A stretch of 64,000 nt of DNA from Pistacia vera (Eukaryota; Streptophyta; Magnoliopsida; Sapindales; Anacardiaceae). Made by a program: the position numbers and the translations under genes. The stretch lies in assembly GCF_008641045.1 (NCBI RefSeq), contig NW_022195052.1, positions 1 to 64,000 of the forward strand. Direction: 5' to 3'. The notes beneath the pieces are model-generated. The model was not told the origin of the DNA. It was given only the letters and a program-made list of their open reading frames with translations, and ran no database searches. Below are positions 34,253 to 45,866 of this stretch, piece after piece (the stretch's first letter is position 1; each line of letters opens with the position of its first letter).

Positions 34253-34520
34253 GTGGCGAAATAACAGTTCGCCACAGCAAGAGGTAAAAAGTGAATCTAA
34301 CTGTGGTGAAATAAACCCTCGCCATAGTGACCTTCCAGAAAAGTAGATCTCACCGCGGCAAAATAAAACTTTGCTGCGGTATGAAACTCTATGGAACGTT
34401 TTGTGTTTTTTGGAAGTTTATGGCATTTGCCACAGCGAAATAAAACTTCGCCGTAGTGACCATGTGTATGAACTTCGCCGGGACGAAAAATTTATTCACC
34501 GTGGCAAGAAACCTACTGTT
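34253..34520 (+). repeat. Cluster of GC-rich hairpins in Angela leader
   Basis: GTGGCGAA / TTCGCCAC (34253-34275) is perfect around a 7-base ATAACAG loop. Similar imperfect pairs follow, with loops of the ATAAAAC type between GCGAA/GCAAA and TTCGC/TTTGC arms, at about 34345-34385 and 34430-34465. A mirror-image set lies in copy 2 (about 53765-54010). Confidence 0.75.
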
Positions 34521-35782
34521 CCGTTTTGCTTTTTTGTTTTTTGCACAAGGGGCCAAATTGCAGTTTTTAAACCTACAAAGCCAATAATAATTCTGCACAT
34601 ATAAGAAGGGTAATTTAATAATTCCACCCACCCAAATTCAAAATGTTAATTTTTGGATGTATGCAATGTTCTTGTTTGAAATTGCAATGTGCCCGGTACA
34701 TGAGCCTTAGACCTTTGGTATGTTTTTGTAATTTTGGGTTTGCTTGTAATTTTATAAAGACATGCGTGTCTTGCCTTTCTCTCTTATATCTCCATGTATT
34801 TCTTCTTTGCATCTCACTCCCCTCGTATGTAACGCGAGGTTTCTATTTTATCGATGTAAATTAGAATATTGTTTTATTATAAAATACTTTGTAATGATCG
34901 TGAAGAAGAAACGAAGGAGCTATGAAGAGGAATAACTTGAAGACCTAAGATTTACTTTTAAACCCCTATATTGACCCACCGATTCCTCTAGGCTCGAGGA
35001 AATTGGTTTTAGTGGGCCATGTACTAGCACATTTTATTTTGTTTAGAATGCATGCTAAGGTTGAATGTTCAATAACATGCCAAACAATGACATTCTAACA
35101 AAGATAATAATCTGGTGAGACATTAAATAAATACCCTCAACTTAAGTATATTAAGTCATGTATGTCTTCCATCACTATGGTTTTAATCAAACCACTATTC
35201 GTTGTAACCTTGTTCGCCAAAGTGAAGGGTACACTTCTACCAGTGGGAGGTTAAAATTCATTGTAGTTTTTCTTAATGGTGATAGGTCGACTTAAAATGA
35301 CAGTTTTGCTTATTCGCCAAAGCGAAGGTTGATAAACACGTCATAAGCATAGTAGAGTAGTACATATGTTCTGTGTACGTGGCAACATGCAGTGTCCACT
35401 CTACTGATATTGGGAATCACACTTGAGGATGACGACTAGGCTGTTGGATTGTGTGATTGACTTGTTAGCTTGCTTCACATTTGAGGTTGTTAGTGGGAGC
35501 TATCAACTGGTGTGGATTAAGTTTGTTGGCCTACCTAATCAACCCATTTTGGCTTGTTTGCCAAAGCGAAGGTTTGAAATAGGCTAGATGGGATCTCAGT
35601 CTGCTAGGAAAGCCAATGGGCTTTCCCGAATTAATAGTGAGGGCTATTGGCTTGAGGAAAATAGTGGAAGTGATTATTTAATAAAAGGCCTTATTAAATA
35701 ATGAAAATAAACATAATAATAACTTTACTTTTCTGTATTGTAGATTCATTTAAAATAGGCAATATCAGCCTACATCGATAAT

Positions 35783-36685
35783 CGAGAAAGAAAACAGGCT
35801 GGATGGATCTAATTTCTCAGACTGGTATCGAAATCTTTGGATTGTATTGAAGTCCGAAAAGAAATTATATATCATTAACAAACCTTATTTGGCTGAGTCT
35901 GATCCTGATGCCACTTAGGAAGTAAAGGAAGCTTACCAAAGGTTCCTTGACGATGCTAACGCTGTTCAATGCCTTATGTTAGCATCGATGACACTTGAGT
36001 TGCAAAAGCAGCATGAGAATATGGATGCCGTTTTCATAATTCTGCACCTCAAGGAGCTTTTCAAAGGAAACGCTAGACATGAGAGGTACAAGGTGTCGAG
36101 TGCGTTGTTTAGAAGTCGCATGACTAAGAGAGCTCAAGTTGGTCCTCATGTGCTCAAGATGATTGGGTACATACAGAGGCTTGAGATTTTGGGATTTTGG
36201 TTAGATGTAGAATTACAAGTGGATTTAATTTTTCAATCCTTACCTGATACTTTTTCATCATTCATAATGAACTTTAATATGAACACTATGATGAAACCTC
36301 TGTTAGAGCTTCTAAACATGCTAAGGACTGCAGAGTAGGACATGAAAAAGTCCAAGCTTGTTTCACTGGTTGTTGGCAGTAAAGGAAAGGGTAAGTGCAA
36401 GGGAAATTCAAGGCTAAGGCCAATCCCAAGCCCAACCTCAAAGGACAGGATGCTCTCAAGCCTAAAGGTGGCGTTGGGAAATGTGGGAAGGTAGTCTGCT
36501 TCTATTATGGCAAGGCTAGCCATTGGAGGAAACACTGCAAGGCTTTCCTCGCGAACAAGAAGAAATCAGACGATTCAACTTCAGGTATGTACATGATTGA
36601 GATTAACTTCTCTCCTTCAACATCTTGGGTCATTGACACAAGGTGCGGTACTCACATTTGTACTGATGTGCAAGGACTAAGGTAA
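35783..36685 (+). pseudogene. Angela copy 1 gag and protease
   Basis: The frame reads LDGSNFSDWYRNLWIVLKSE, a stop in place of a codon after DPDAT, then DDANAVQCLMLASMTLELQK, LKELFKGNARHERYKVS and VELQVDLIFQSLPDTFSSF. A lysine-rich stretch leads to a zinc knuckle CFYYGKASHWRKHC (second cysteine changed to tyrosine). The protease site WVIDTRCGTHIC has lost the glycine of its DTG triplet. Order and spacing are normal for Angela-type gag. At least three stops are present. Confidence 0.88.
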
Positions 36686-36691
36686 AGTAGA

Positions 36692-37950
36692 TTGCTCGCC
36701 AATGGAGAAGTGGACCTACGAGTTGGAAATGGAGCACATGTGGCTGCATTAGATGTAGGGACTTATTGTTTATCTTTGCCTACATGCTTATTATTAGAAC
36801 TCAAAGATTGTTATTATGTACCTGCAATTTCTATAAACATTATTTCAGTATCCGTTTTGGATAATATAGGATATTGTTTTAAAATTTCTAATGGATTGTT
36901 GTCTTTTAGTTTGAATGGTATTCTATTTGGAATTGCAAGGTTATATAATGGATTATATGTTCTTGATTTAAACAATAAGGATATTTTCAACGTTGAAACT
37001 AGGAAAGTTAAATATAGCGATCATAACCATACATACCTCTGGCATTGTAAATTGGGTCATGTTAATCAAACCCACATTGTAAAACTTCAAAGGGATGAAG
37101 TTTTGGACCTTTTTGACTTTTATTCATTTGAGGTATGCGAGTCATACCTTTTAGGCAAGATGACCAAATCACCTTTCATAGGACAAAGTGAAAGGGCTAC
37201 TGAACTGTTAGGCATCATCCATAATGATGTATGTGGTCCACTAACGGTTGAAGCCAAAGGTGGATATTCCTACTTCATCACATTTATTGATGATTTCAAT
37301 AGATATGGTTATGTCTACCTCATGAGACATAAATCTAAAGCTTTTGATAAGTTCAAAGAATTCAGGAATGATGTACAAAATATGTTGGGCAAAAGTATTA
37401 AGGCTCTTCAGTAGGATCAAAAAGGTGAATACTTGAGCTCATAGTTTTTTGAATACTTAAAGGAATGTGGGATAGTATCACAACTCACCCCTTCATATAC
37501 ACCCTAACACAATGGAGTGTCTAAGAGGAGGAATAGGACATTACTTGACATGGTTAGGTCCATGATGAGTTTTAGTGATCCACCTGTATCATTCTAGGGT
37601 TATGCCTTGGAGACTGCGACTCACGTATTGAATCGTGTGCTATCAAATTTTGTAGATAAGACTCCATATGAACTATGGAGTGGGCGAAAGCCCAACTTAT
37701 CTTAGCTAAGGATTTGGGGTTGTGAAGCTTATGTCAAGAAATTGACTTCGAACAAGTTGGGCCCAAAATCTGAGAGATGCATTTTTGTGGGGTATCCTAA
37801 GGAGACCAAAGGATACTATTTCTACCACGCAGAAGAGCACAAAATTTTTGTCGCTCATACTGGTGTCTTCCTAGAAAAGGAATTTTTCCTAAGAAGTACT
37901 AGTGGGAGAAAAGTAAAACTCGATGAAGTTCTAGAACCATAAGATACATT
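36692..37950 (+). pseudogene. Angela copy 1 integrase region
   Basis: The GAG-pre/zinc region YLWHCKLGHVNQTHIV with FEVCESYLLGKM (one zinc cysteine changed) leads into the core ICGPLTVEAKGGYSYF-like sequence with FIDDFNRYGYVYLM, a stop after KSIKALQ, GEYLSS, VSQLTPSYTP and ERRNRTLLDMVRSMM-like text. It ends with PYELWSGRKP, VKKLTSNKLGPKSERCIFVG and GRKVKLDEVLEP. The catalytic DDE positions are partly legible. Stops lie near 37412, 37442, 37506, 37596 and 37943. Confidence 0.87.
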
Positions 37951-38907
37951 AGACCAAGGACGGGAAGGTGTGCCACAAGAGGTGGTTGAACATTATCAGG
38001 AGGTTACTCCATAATCTGTGGATCAAAGTAAACCACCTCAAGTAGCACATGAGCTATTTAGATCTAGGAGAGTATGCCATGAGCTAGAGAGATACGGTTA
38101 TCTCGTGACTCAATATGGTGACGTACTAGTCTACCAAGACAATGAACCCAAAACCTACGAAGACTCTATATAGGATCCAGATTTCGTTAAATGGCTTGAA
38201 GTCATGAAATCTGAGATAGACTCCATATACTAGAACCAAGTATGGTCTCTAGTGGAACCACCTGAAGGGGTAAAACCCATAGGGTGCAAATGGGTCTTCA
38301 AGAAGAAGACTGGCATGGATGGCAAGGTGCACACTTATAAGGCATGACTGGTTGTCAAAGGTTTCAAACAAATTCATGGTATTGACTATGAAGAAACTTT
38401 TTCGCTAGTTGCCATGATTAAGTCCATCTAGATTATGCTTGCGATTGTAGCATATCATGATTATGAGATTTGGCAAATTGATGTCAAAACGGCTTTCCTG
38501 AATGGAAACCTGGACAAGGATGCGTATATGACACAACCGGATAGTTTCGTTCTTAATGGTCAAGCTGATAAGGTATGCAAGTTGTAGAGGTCCATTTATG
38601 GACTTAAGCAAGCTTCAAGGAGCTGGAACATTCATTTCGATAAAGCTGTAAAAGAATTCGATTTTATCAAGAACGAAGAGGAGCCTTGTGTTTACAAGAA
38701 AGTGAGTGGGAGCGTAGTGGTATTCCTGGTGTTGTATGTCGATGACATACTTCTGATTAGGAATGATATACAGAACTTGCAGTTGGTAAAGACTTGGTTA
38801 TCCAAGTCCTTCATGGAGAAGAAACCTACATCCTCAAAATAAAGATCTACCGAGATAGATCACGTAGGTTGCTTGGCCTAAGTTAGAGTACATTCATTGA
38901 CAAGGTA
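37951..38907 (+). pseudogene. Angela copy 1 reverse transcriptase
   Basis: The frame shows LVEPPEGVKPIGCKWVFKKK, GFKQIHGIDYEETFSLVAMI, then KSI-stop-IMLAIVAYHDYE, WQIDVKTAFLNGNLDKDAYM, SIYGLKQASRSWNIHFDKAV and the intact catalytic box LYVDDILLIRND (about 38735-38765). After WLSKSF a deletion changes the frame. Stops lie near 38015, 38172, 38232, 38346, 38429 and 38585. Confidence 0.88.
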
Positions 38908-39654
38908 TTGAAGAGATTCAGTATGGAAGAATCCAAGAAGGGATTTCTTCTAATGTCACATGGTGTTTATCTCTGTAAGGATATGTGTCCTAAAACATAC
39001 GATGAGAGAGATAAAATGAAGAGGATCCCATATGCGTCAGCATTTGGATCCATCATGTATGCCATGTTGTGTACTCGGATTGATGTCTCATGTGCATTAA
39101 GCACTTTTAGTAGATATCAATCGGATCTAGGTGAGCATCATTGGATAGTTGTCAAGAGCATCCTTAAGTACCTAAAGAGGACTAAGGACATGTTCGTGGT
39201 TTATGGAGGCAAAGATGAGCTCACTGTAAGAGGATACAGTGATGCTAGTTTCCAAATGGATAAAGATGATTATCGATCGCAACCAGAATTTGTATTTTAT
39301 CTCAATGGAGGTGTAGTGAGATGGAAGAGCTCCAAGCAAAGCACTATAGCAGACTCTAAAATGGAAGCTGAGTATATTGCATTATCCGATGCGGCCAAAG
39401 AGGCAGTTTGGATTAAGAAGTTTGTCACTGAACTTGGTGTGGTTTCCATAATTGTTGATCTAATAGATGTCTATTGTGACAACAATAGAGTAATTGCTCA
39501 AGCAAAGGAACCAGGGTCTCACCAGAAGTCCAGACACATACTCAGACATTTTCATCTCATCAGAGAAATGGTTGAGAGGAAAGATGTACAGATCAATAAA
39601 GTGCATACTGATGACAATGTTGTCGATCCACTAACGAAGCCTCTGTCACAGTAG
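38908..39654 (+). CDS. Angela copy 1 RNase H domain, open 248-codon remnant
   Basis: This is the longest open coding stretch in the window: SMEESKKGFLLMSHGVYLCK, RIPYASAFGSIMYAMLCTRI, YLKRTKDMFVVYGG, then the RNase H catalytic Asp in RGYSDASFQ, Glu in KMEAEYIALSDA, Asp in DVYCDNNRVIAQ. It ends VHTDDNVVDPLTKPLSQ with a natural stop, the normal end of copia pol. It is open but detached from the broken upstream pol, so it is a domain relic, not a gene of its own. The polypurine tract and LTR follow 60 bp later. Confidence 0.85.
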   Translation: MKRFSMEESKKGFLLMSHGVYLCKDMCPKTYDERDKMKRIPYASAFGSIMYAMLCTRIDVSCALSTFSRYQSDLGEHHWIVVKSILKYLKRTKDMFVVYGGKDELTVRGYSDASFQMDKDDYRSQPEFVFYLNGGVVRWKSSKQSTIADSKMEAEYIALSDAAKEAVWIKKFVTELGVVSIIVDLIDVYCDNNRVIAQAKEPGSHQKSRHILRHFHLIREMVERKDVQINKVHTDDNVVDPLTKPLSQ

Positions 39655-39714
39655 AAGCATGAAAAACACTTAAGGTCATTCGGTATTAAATACATGAATG
39701 ATTGGCTATAGTGT

Positions 39715-39725
39715 AAGTGGGAGAT
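39715..39725 (+). other. Polypurine tract of Angela copy 1
   Basis: AAGTGGGAGAT directly precedes the LTR start TGTTAGAG. The same tract, inverted, precedes the 3' LTR of copy 2 (48622-48631). Confidence 0.85.
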
Positions 39726-41553
39726 TGTTAGAGTAGGTGCCCTAGAGCCAATCTATTATTGTAAAATTAACTCTGTAATAAATGTTTATTTATCAATAAA
39801 AGGCATATTCTTCTATATCGTGTAAATCATAGTTATATGTAATGATATATGTCTTTAGGATGGTAGAATCATGACGAGGGTATCAAGTGTTTCAAATCTT
39901 GATAGTGAGAACCTTATGATCACATATGGTGGCCATTCTAGAAATGTCCGTAGCCCCAGTATTATTCTAACCAAGGACACAGATAATACAGTAAGGCTAT
40001 CATAGTGTTGAACGACCTTATTGAAAGGCAGTGACTGATCTCACTTGTCAAGGTTGTTCACCGACAACCTAGTGCAACACATGGGTGTTTGATAGAGGCA
40101 AGTTCACTAGACAAACCCACCAGAGGATTCCATATGGATGGTAACCCCAGTGTCTATGGAATAAATCCTCTAATAGATGGTGGTACATGTGATCCTTAGA
40201 CTTGAGATCACCGGAGTGTCTTGTGCATCGATTGGTGTAGTTTGACACTAGCCCAACGTAGTTCTATTTAGAGCTATCAATACGGTAATGATTTGCTACA
40301 TTGAGAAGTGTATCAAGGCTATGGTGGATCGACAAAGGATTCATCATTCCTGGGTGTGGGAGAAGTTATCTCACTGGGTAATTCAGTGAATGGCAATGAC
40401 ACTAAATCTGTGGCCACAGTGGGATTGAGTTGTTGCTCAATCCAATTTTATATTCTTGTCATTGGTCTAGTAACTGAATACAAACATGTCGAGGATATCT
40501 GAGGTTGACACTATTTCTGTACCTCAATCTCGATGAGATAATAGATGATGAAAGAATTTGATTGCACAGAAACCATATCATTGACAAGCTGCGGTTTCAT
40601 TGAATTTGAATCTATCGGGTGGCCATGATGCCTTGCTAGGGGCCAATCTTAGTCTGTGTGTAGTGAGACGATTAATTGGTGTTAATTGCGATACTACACT
40701 ACCGATATGATGAGGAGCCTATGGGTCACATACTTAGAAGATAATTTAAGAATCAATTTGTGAGAAGGGTATTTTCGTCTTTTAGGACGAAATGGTATTT
40801 TGGTAATCTCACAGTACAATTAAATTTGCTAAGGTTGTTGCTTGTATTTAATTTTAATATTAAAATTAAATTAGTGAGATTATATTTAAATATACCTATG
40901 CATATATTTAAATGAATTATTATTAATCAAATGTTAATATATTATTATATATTAATTGATTTTAATTATAATAATAATTAATTAATTAAAGGACCATAAG
41001 AGGGTGTTTGGTTGCAAGGGTGAACTAGGGTTGGAGCCCATGGCTATTCCTAAGTGGAATAGGGTTTTAATTGTTGCACTACATAAGTGCAACTTAAAAT
41101 TAAAACAATATAGAATTAATTCATTCATTAAATAATGAAAAAACCCTAGCCACCTTTTTACTCTCTTTCTCACGCCCTACTCATTGATTGAAGAGAAAAT
41201 ATTCTTTCGCTTCTTGACTCATTGAAAACATTGATTCTTGAAGCCATCAAGAGGATCTGGCAAATCCCTTGATAATTCTACGGATTATCTTCGTGTGGAC
41301 GACGTGAGTGTGATTCTACTTTGAATCGGGAGCGAGATCAAATCAGAGATATTAAAGGAGCCTCCAAACATTGGTAATGTATTCCGATACCTTGTATGGG
41401 TTAGACTTTGATTTATACAGATTTTATTTACATTGTTTTGTTTATAAGTTATAATCTTTGCCCGGATTTTGGGTCATTAATGTGATGATCAGATTCGTTT
41501 TGTTTTTATATTGTTGTCTTTCTCTGTTGTGCGAATCTGTTCACTCACTTATA
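39726..41553 (+). repeat. 3' LTR of Angela copy 1 (1.83 kb)
   Basis: Starts TGTTAGAGTAGGTGCCC after the polypurine tract. The end is placed at ACTCACTTATA by comparison with the LTR/primer-binding-site junction of copy 2. A TATA-like box, TATTAATTGATTTTAATTATAA, lies in the AT-rich part at about 40950-40980, and ACATAAGTGCAACTT at 41082. This is the best full-length reference for the other six LTR pieces of this family here. Confidence 0.85.
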
Positions 41554-41826
41554 GTAAGGGGTATATTTTGCTATGTAACTAACCTTTTTGTAAACCCAGC
41601 TTATCTAAGTTAATGTACAGAAATGGTGTTCATGTGTGATTGACATTAGTGAAATTGCATATCTCATATTTATCTTGTCACTACTTTATTAATGATAGTG
41701 CATAGTCCTATGCACCAATAGTTATTTAAGAGATGCAAGGTATAATAAAAATGACTTTGGACTATTATTCCATAACACCCATCATGAAGAACTGAAATTG
41801 GCTAATTGCGTTGTTTTTTGTACAAT

Positions 41827-43140
41827 TTCAGGGGGAATTGCAACAACACCATTTACGCGAGCAAAGACGAGGGATGGAGTTGCAGAAGTGAGAGCCCGGT
41901 GTGCGCTGAGAGAACTTACGAAGGTAATGGTAAGGTAACTTAGATTATTAAATTGCCTTATTAAATTGCAGCTAAAGTGTTAACACCTTGTATTTGCTTA
42001 ATAGGTGTTAAACCTCCACGACATGCGAGTTAGCGCATTGCCACCAATAGAGAGCGTGGAATGTTGAGTAGTAGAATGTTTGACTGACACCTAGGGTATG
42101 CTACTCTTCTTCATCCAAAACTTGTTGACCTGATGCACTTTTTTACATGTGTTTATACATTGGGTTATGATATGAAATTGGGGAAAGGTTGGGCAGATGT
42201 TAACATGTCAAATTTCAAGTGCCTTGATTCCATGTGATTTTATCTATACTCACAACGATCACATAGGTGGAAGGTGTTGAAATGGGTTGAAAATGAGGAT
42301 ATACTATAGAAGAACTATATATTCATTCCCATTGTACTCTGGTTAGTTAATGTGCAATGTATTTACATGTTTTCACCTTGTGACTTCTGTATTTAGAGGA
42401 TGCTAACACATTGCGTTCCTATATGGCTAGGGGTCATTGGAGTCTACTGATCCTATGCAAATTTGGGGGAAAACCATGTTAAGAACCCAACACCAACTGC
42501 ATGTTATTGTTGGATTCCCTTAGATCGATAGACCCTATAAGGTTTGAACCCTTGATAAGAAAGTAAGATCTCCTAAAACCTAAACCTCTTTCTAGTCCAG
42601 ATCTATGTCTATCCACAGTTAAGTTGTTTGAGTTGTTTTTAGCGATTTACATTTCCCAACTTGCTTGACAGGTCTATCTACGATGTTTATGAAAACAAAT
42701 AATGATAGAGAAGAAGGACAGGCTTGTTGAAATACCTCTCCTACTGCCAAAGGTCATTACTATGGCCTTAAACTGAACTGAAATTTCGGTTATGTATTAC
42801 CATATAACCATTCGTTGACTTAGTTGAATGTAGGTTCCCTAGCAGAGAAACCAAATGGACTGCATGTATTTTGTCCATTACTATATACTGAAGTTCGTGG
42901 AAGCAACCCCATCATGTTTTTCTGTAATTGAAGGGTACCCTTGCTTTATAAGTGCAACAACATTAGGAAAATACTAGCATTTGTTTACTGAAATGTGCAA
43001 AGTACACATGCAGTTGATCTTTTAATTTATTTTCTAACTCCTTTATTCTACTTTTCTTAACACAGATGAAGGAAGACTGGTTTGGTAGGGATGAATTTCA
43101 ATCCTTCCATGACAAAGTGCAGTTGGACGTCGCGTAGAGT
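41827..43140 (+). pseudogene. Ulp1-like SUMO protease pseudogene
   Basis: Exon-like pieces in order: 41829-41935 (unassigned N-terminal part with AG/GT borders), then about 42190-42342 with RSHRWKVLKWVENEDIL and YIFIPIVLW. The next, 42431-42561, has the catalytic-histidine motif GHWSLLILCKFGG and the aspartate motif CMLLLDSLRSIDP. About 42722-42750 reads KDRLVEIPLLLPK, and the last exon is 43066-43139 with MKEDWFGRDEFQSFHDKV and a stop. These segments match plant Ulp1/C48 SUMO-specific proteases in sequence and order. The cysteine-containing segment, expected after LLLPK, was not found, and stops and a frameshift are present. The family is recognised from memory. Confidence 0.75.
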
Positions 43141-44244
43141 AAGTTGTTCCTGACATTTGTGTTGTCAATTGGTTACATACGGGATATGCAAGACAGTTAT
43201 TGAACAATCTTTAACATGTCTTATGAATTGTCATTTACAGGACTATTTGCACCCAAGGAGGTTGGGATCAATCAACAATCAGACTTCAGCAGAATTTAGA
43301 GATGTGTAACGGTGTTGTACTATTATGTAAAACATTAACAAATAGACTAATTAATTTCATTATAATGCAGCTCGAAACCTGTTAGTCAGGTTGTTTTGAA
43401 TTCAAAGTTGTAAATAATATGCACGTTTCGAAAACTTATAATTTTCTATTAAACTAAAATTTTCATTTGCATCAACCTTGTGCTTGGGTGAATTTTATGG
43501 TTTATGAACCTTATGTAATGTCATGTTGATGTGGGATTAGTTTGACTATGGGTTGAACTGGGGTGTGAATGTGTGATACAGGTATATTTTGTGTGTGTTT
43601 GGGAATCTTGGCAAGGTTGCTTCCATTTGAAGTTGCAGTTGGGAGAGCATGAGATTGTTGGTGTTTTATTTGCAGGTGGCAGTGTGTATTGGAAGTGTGT
43701 TCATTGGTGTATTTGTTGTGAGGGTTCACTGGTGTAATTTTTTTGTAGGTGGTAGAGCAATTTTTATGCAGTGTTGTTTTTGTTGTGCTAGTTAGATGAG
43801 GCTGATGCTGTTGGCTTTTTTGTTTCCATTTTGTTTCTTGTTAAACGAGCATGGGCTTAAGTTTTATGCATAGTTGGCATGCTAGATTTGGTGCAGCGGC
43901 AGGTCTGATGAGGGGGTGAGTGTTGATTTGTGCAGGTGCATGGGGTTGGTGTGTTGTTGGTTCATGGACTGCTGGGTGTAGGGGGGTGCAAGTAGGTTGC
44001 TTGCTTCTATCTGAGGGAGTGGGTGTTGTTTAGGCCATTTGGTAGAACCACCCAAAAGTGACAGGTGTGTATTGGGTGGTGATCGGCCTTTCACTATGCG
44101 GTGATTACAAGATTTTTTGCCTCTGCAATGCTTTTCATTTTTCTAGAAAAAACTAGTTGCCAAAACAAAATAAATTTATTATTGTAATTTACATTTTTAT
44201 TTTGTAACCTAGCTATCATTTGGATAAATACTGTGCCCAAGTCC
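43141..44244. other. Gene-free stretch downstream of the Ulp1 relic
   Basis: 43141-43460 looks like introns and 3' UTR of the relic (an exon-like AG/GACTATTTGCACCC at about 43240). 43500-44100 is GT-rich on the plus strand with no convincing coding frame. Confidence 0.4.
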
Positions 44245-44510
44245 AAGGATGAGTTTAGTTGGAATTTTACACTTTTCAACCAAACAAATTAATAATTGAT
44301 ACCTAGTAATCTTATATACATAAGTGCATTTTAGTAAAATAATATATCAATAATATATAATTATTGTCAATCAAACACCTTAATCATTTATATAGCTCTG
44401 ACAAACCAAACACAATAGTAATTTATACACAGTAATCTTTACCAGTATCTATATACACGGTAATCTATGTTTTGAGGTAATATAACAATCCATAAACCAA
44501 ACACACCCTT
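44245..44510. mobile_element. Possible MITE with GTGTTTGGTT-type ends
   Basis: The left end AAGGATGAGTTTAGTTGGA and the right end, read inward, AAGGGTGTGTTTGGTTTATGGA are similar inverted repeats. The inside is AT-rich with further GTTTGGTT copies. No clear target duplication was found, so the type is undetermined. Confidence 0.4.
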
Positions 44511-45240
44511 AACTTAATCTTTAATTTAAATGTCAATCGATACAATGGAACTCGTCAACATGAAACTACTTTTCATCTGACATTCATTATACTCTGGCCA
44601 AAGATTTCCCTTTTCCAATGTTTATTGACGTTTGTCTGGGAACTCGAGATTGGACTATTTTGAGTTAACGGATCCCATCTTGACATCACTTATCCTTGCA
44701 CATGAATAACATATGACCAAACTAGCTTATTACACAAGACATGACTAGTCTCATGCTTATACCCCATATGAACCATATGTATCCTATGTTGATTCCAATC
44801 GTGATGTCTCAGATCTAAGAATCAGTGGTATACTAGGCTTATCCTACTATGAATCATTGACCACGTCCATGTGATTCATCGTAATTGGTCCTATTCAATA
44901 AACAGTTCACTAACCGTTTATCCATGCTATTGCCTTAGTGACATACCTTTTATAATCACCCACACTAATACCATCACATGATATTCAATGGAGACATTCA
45001 ACATGCCTCTATGTAATGTTATTGCCCAATTAACATTGCTTGCGCAGGGAATTCTTCGATGATTTGATCTTCTAAAGATCTGTGTCATCTGGACATTTCA
45101 CATGCAACATTAAATATAATATGAATGAAGCATTAAATCAACATGTGAAATAAGAACACTTTCTTTTATTCATAATACATTTACAAGATATAATGTCCTA
45201 AAACCGATAACACAATTGGTTCCTAGGGCATACACTAACA
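44511..45240 (-). repeat. Partial LTR of a second Angela-like family
   Basis: On the minus strand it begins TGTTAGTGTATGCCCTAGG (45240) and continues with a 'ttatgaataaaagaaag' stretch. It resembles the start of BARE-type LTRs but is clearly different from the main family. It abuts a fragment of the main LTR at 45241. Its 3' end is not seen. Confidence 0.55.
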
Positions 45241-45866
45241 CTCAAGAGTGATGAATCCTTTTTCAATCCACCATACTCTTGATACATTCTTGATGTAGCC
45301 AATCATTACCGTTCTGATAGTTTTGAATAGAACAATGTTTGGCTAGTATCAAACTACACTAATTGGTGCACAAGGCGCTCCGGTGATCTCAAGTCTAGGG
45401 ATCACATGCACCATCATCTGTTAGAGGATTTATTCCACATACACTGAGGTTACAATCTATGTGGAATCCTCTGTTAGGTTTGTCTAGTGAACTCACCTAT
45501 GGTAGGCACCCATGTGTTGTACCAGGTTGTCGACAAACAATCTTGACGAGTGAGATCAGTCACTACCTTATGATAAGGTCATTCAACACTATGATAGCCT
45601 TATCGTATTATCTGTGTCCTTGGTTAGAATAATACTAGGGCTACGAACATTTCTAGAATGGCCACCATATGTGATCATAAGGTTCTTACTATCAAGATTT
45701 GAAGCACTTGGTACCCTTGTCATGGTTCTACCATCCTAAGAACATATATCAAGACATGCAATTATGAATTGCATGATATAGAAGAAAAATCCTTTTATTG
45801 ATAAATATTCTTACAAAGAGTCAATATTACAATAATTGGTTAGCTCTAGGGCACCTACTCTAATAG
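45241..45866 (-). repeat. Angela LTR fragment (first about 620 bp), minus
   Basis: On the minus strand it starts TATTAGAGTAGGTGCCC at 45866 (TG changed to TA) and stops at 45241 in the part corresponding to 'gatcgacaaaggattc' of the full LTR. It points away from the adjoining RNase H fragment. Confidence 0.85.

Larger units (their letters stand above)
34086..41553 (+). mobile_element. Angela/BARE-type copia element, copy 1, 5' truncated
   Basis: Leader (34086-35780), gag-protease (35783-36685), integrase, reverse transcriptase, RNase H (to 39654), polypurine tract and 3' LTR (39726-41553) are in copia order. The 5' LTR and about the first 110 bp of leader seen in copy 2 are missing and replaced by a gypsy LTR fragment. 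Long LTRs beginning TGTTAGAGTAGGTGCCCTAG recall BARE-1/Angela. The many stops are mostly TAG/TAA at former TGG, CAG or CGN codons. It cannot be autonomous. Confidence 0.88.

Noticed and set aside
34389..34631. Minus-strand 80-codon frame in the Angela leader
   Set aside because: Lies over the GC-rich hairpin cluster and has no counterpart in copy 2.
40308..40502. Repeated small frames containing VISLGNSVN (also near 47016, 55318 and 59529)
   Set aside because: They occur at the same position in each Angela LTR copy and reflect LTR homology, with no evidence of translation.
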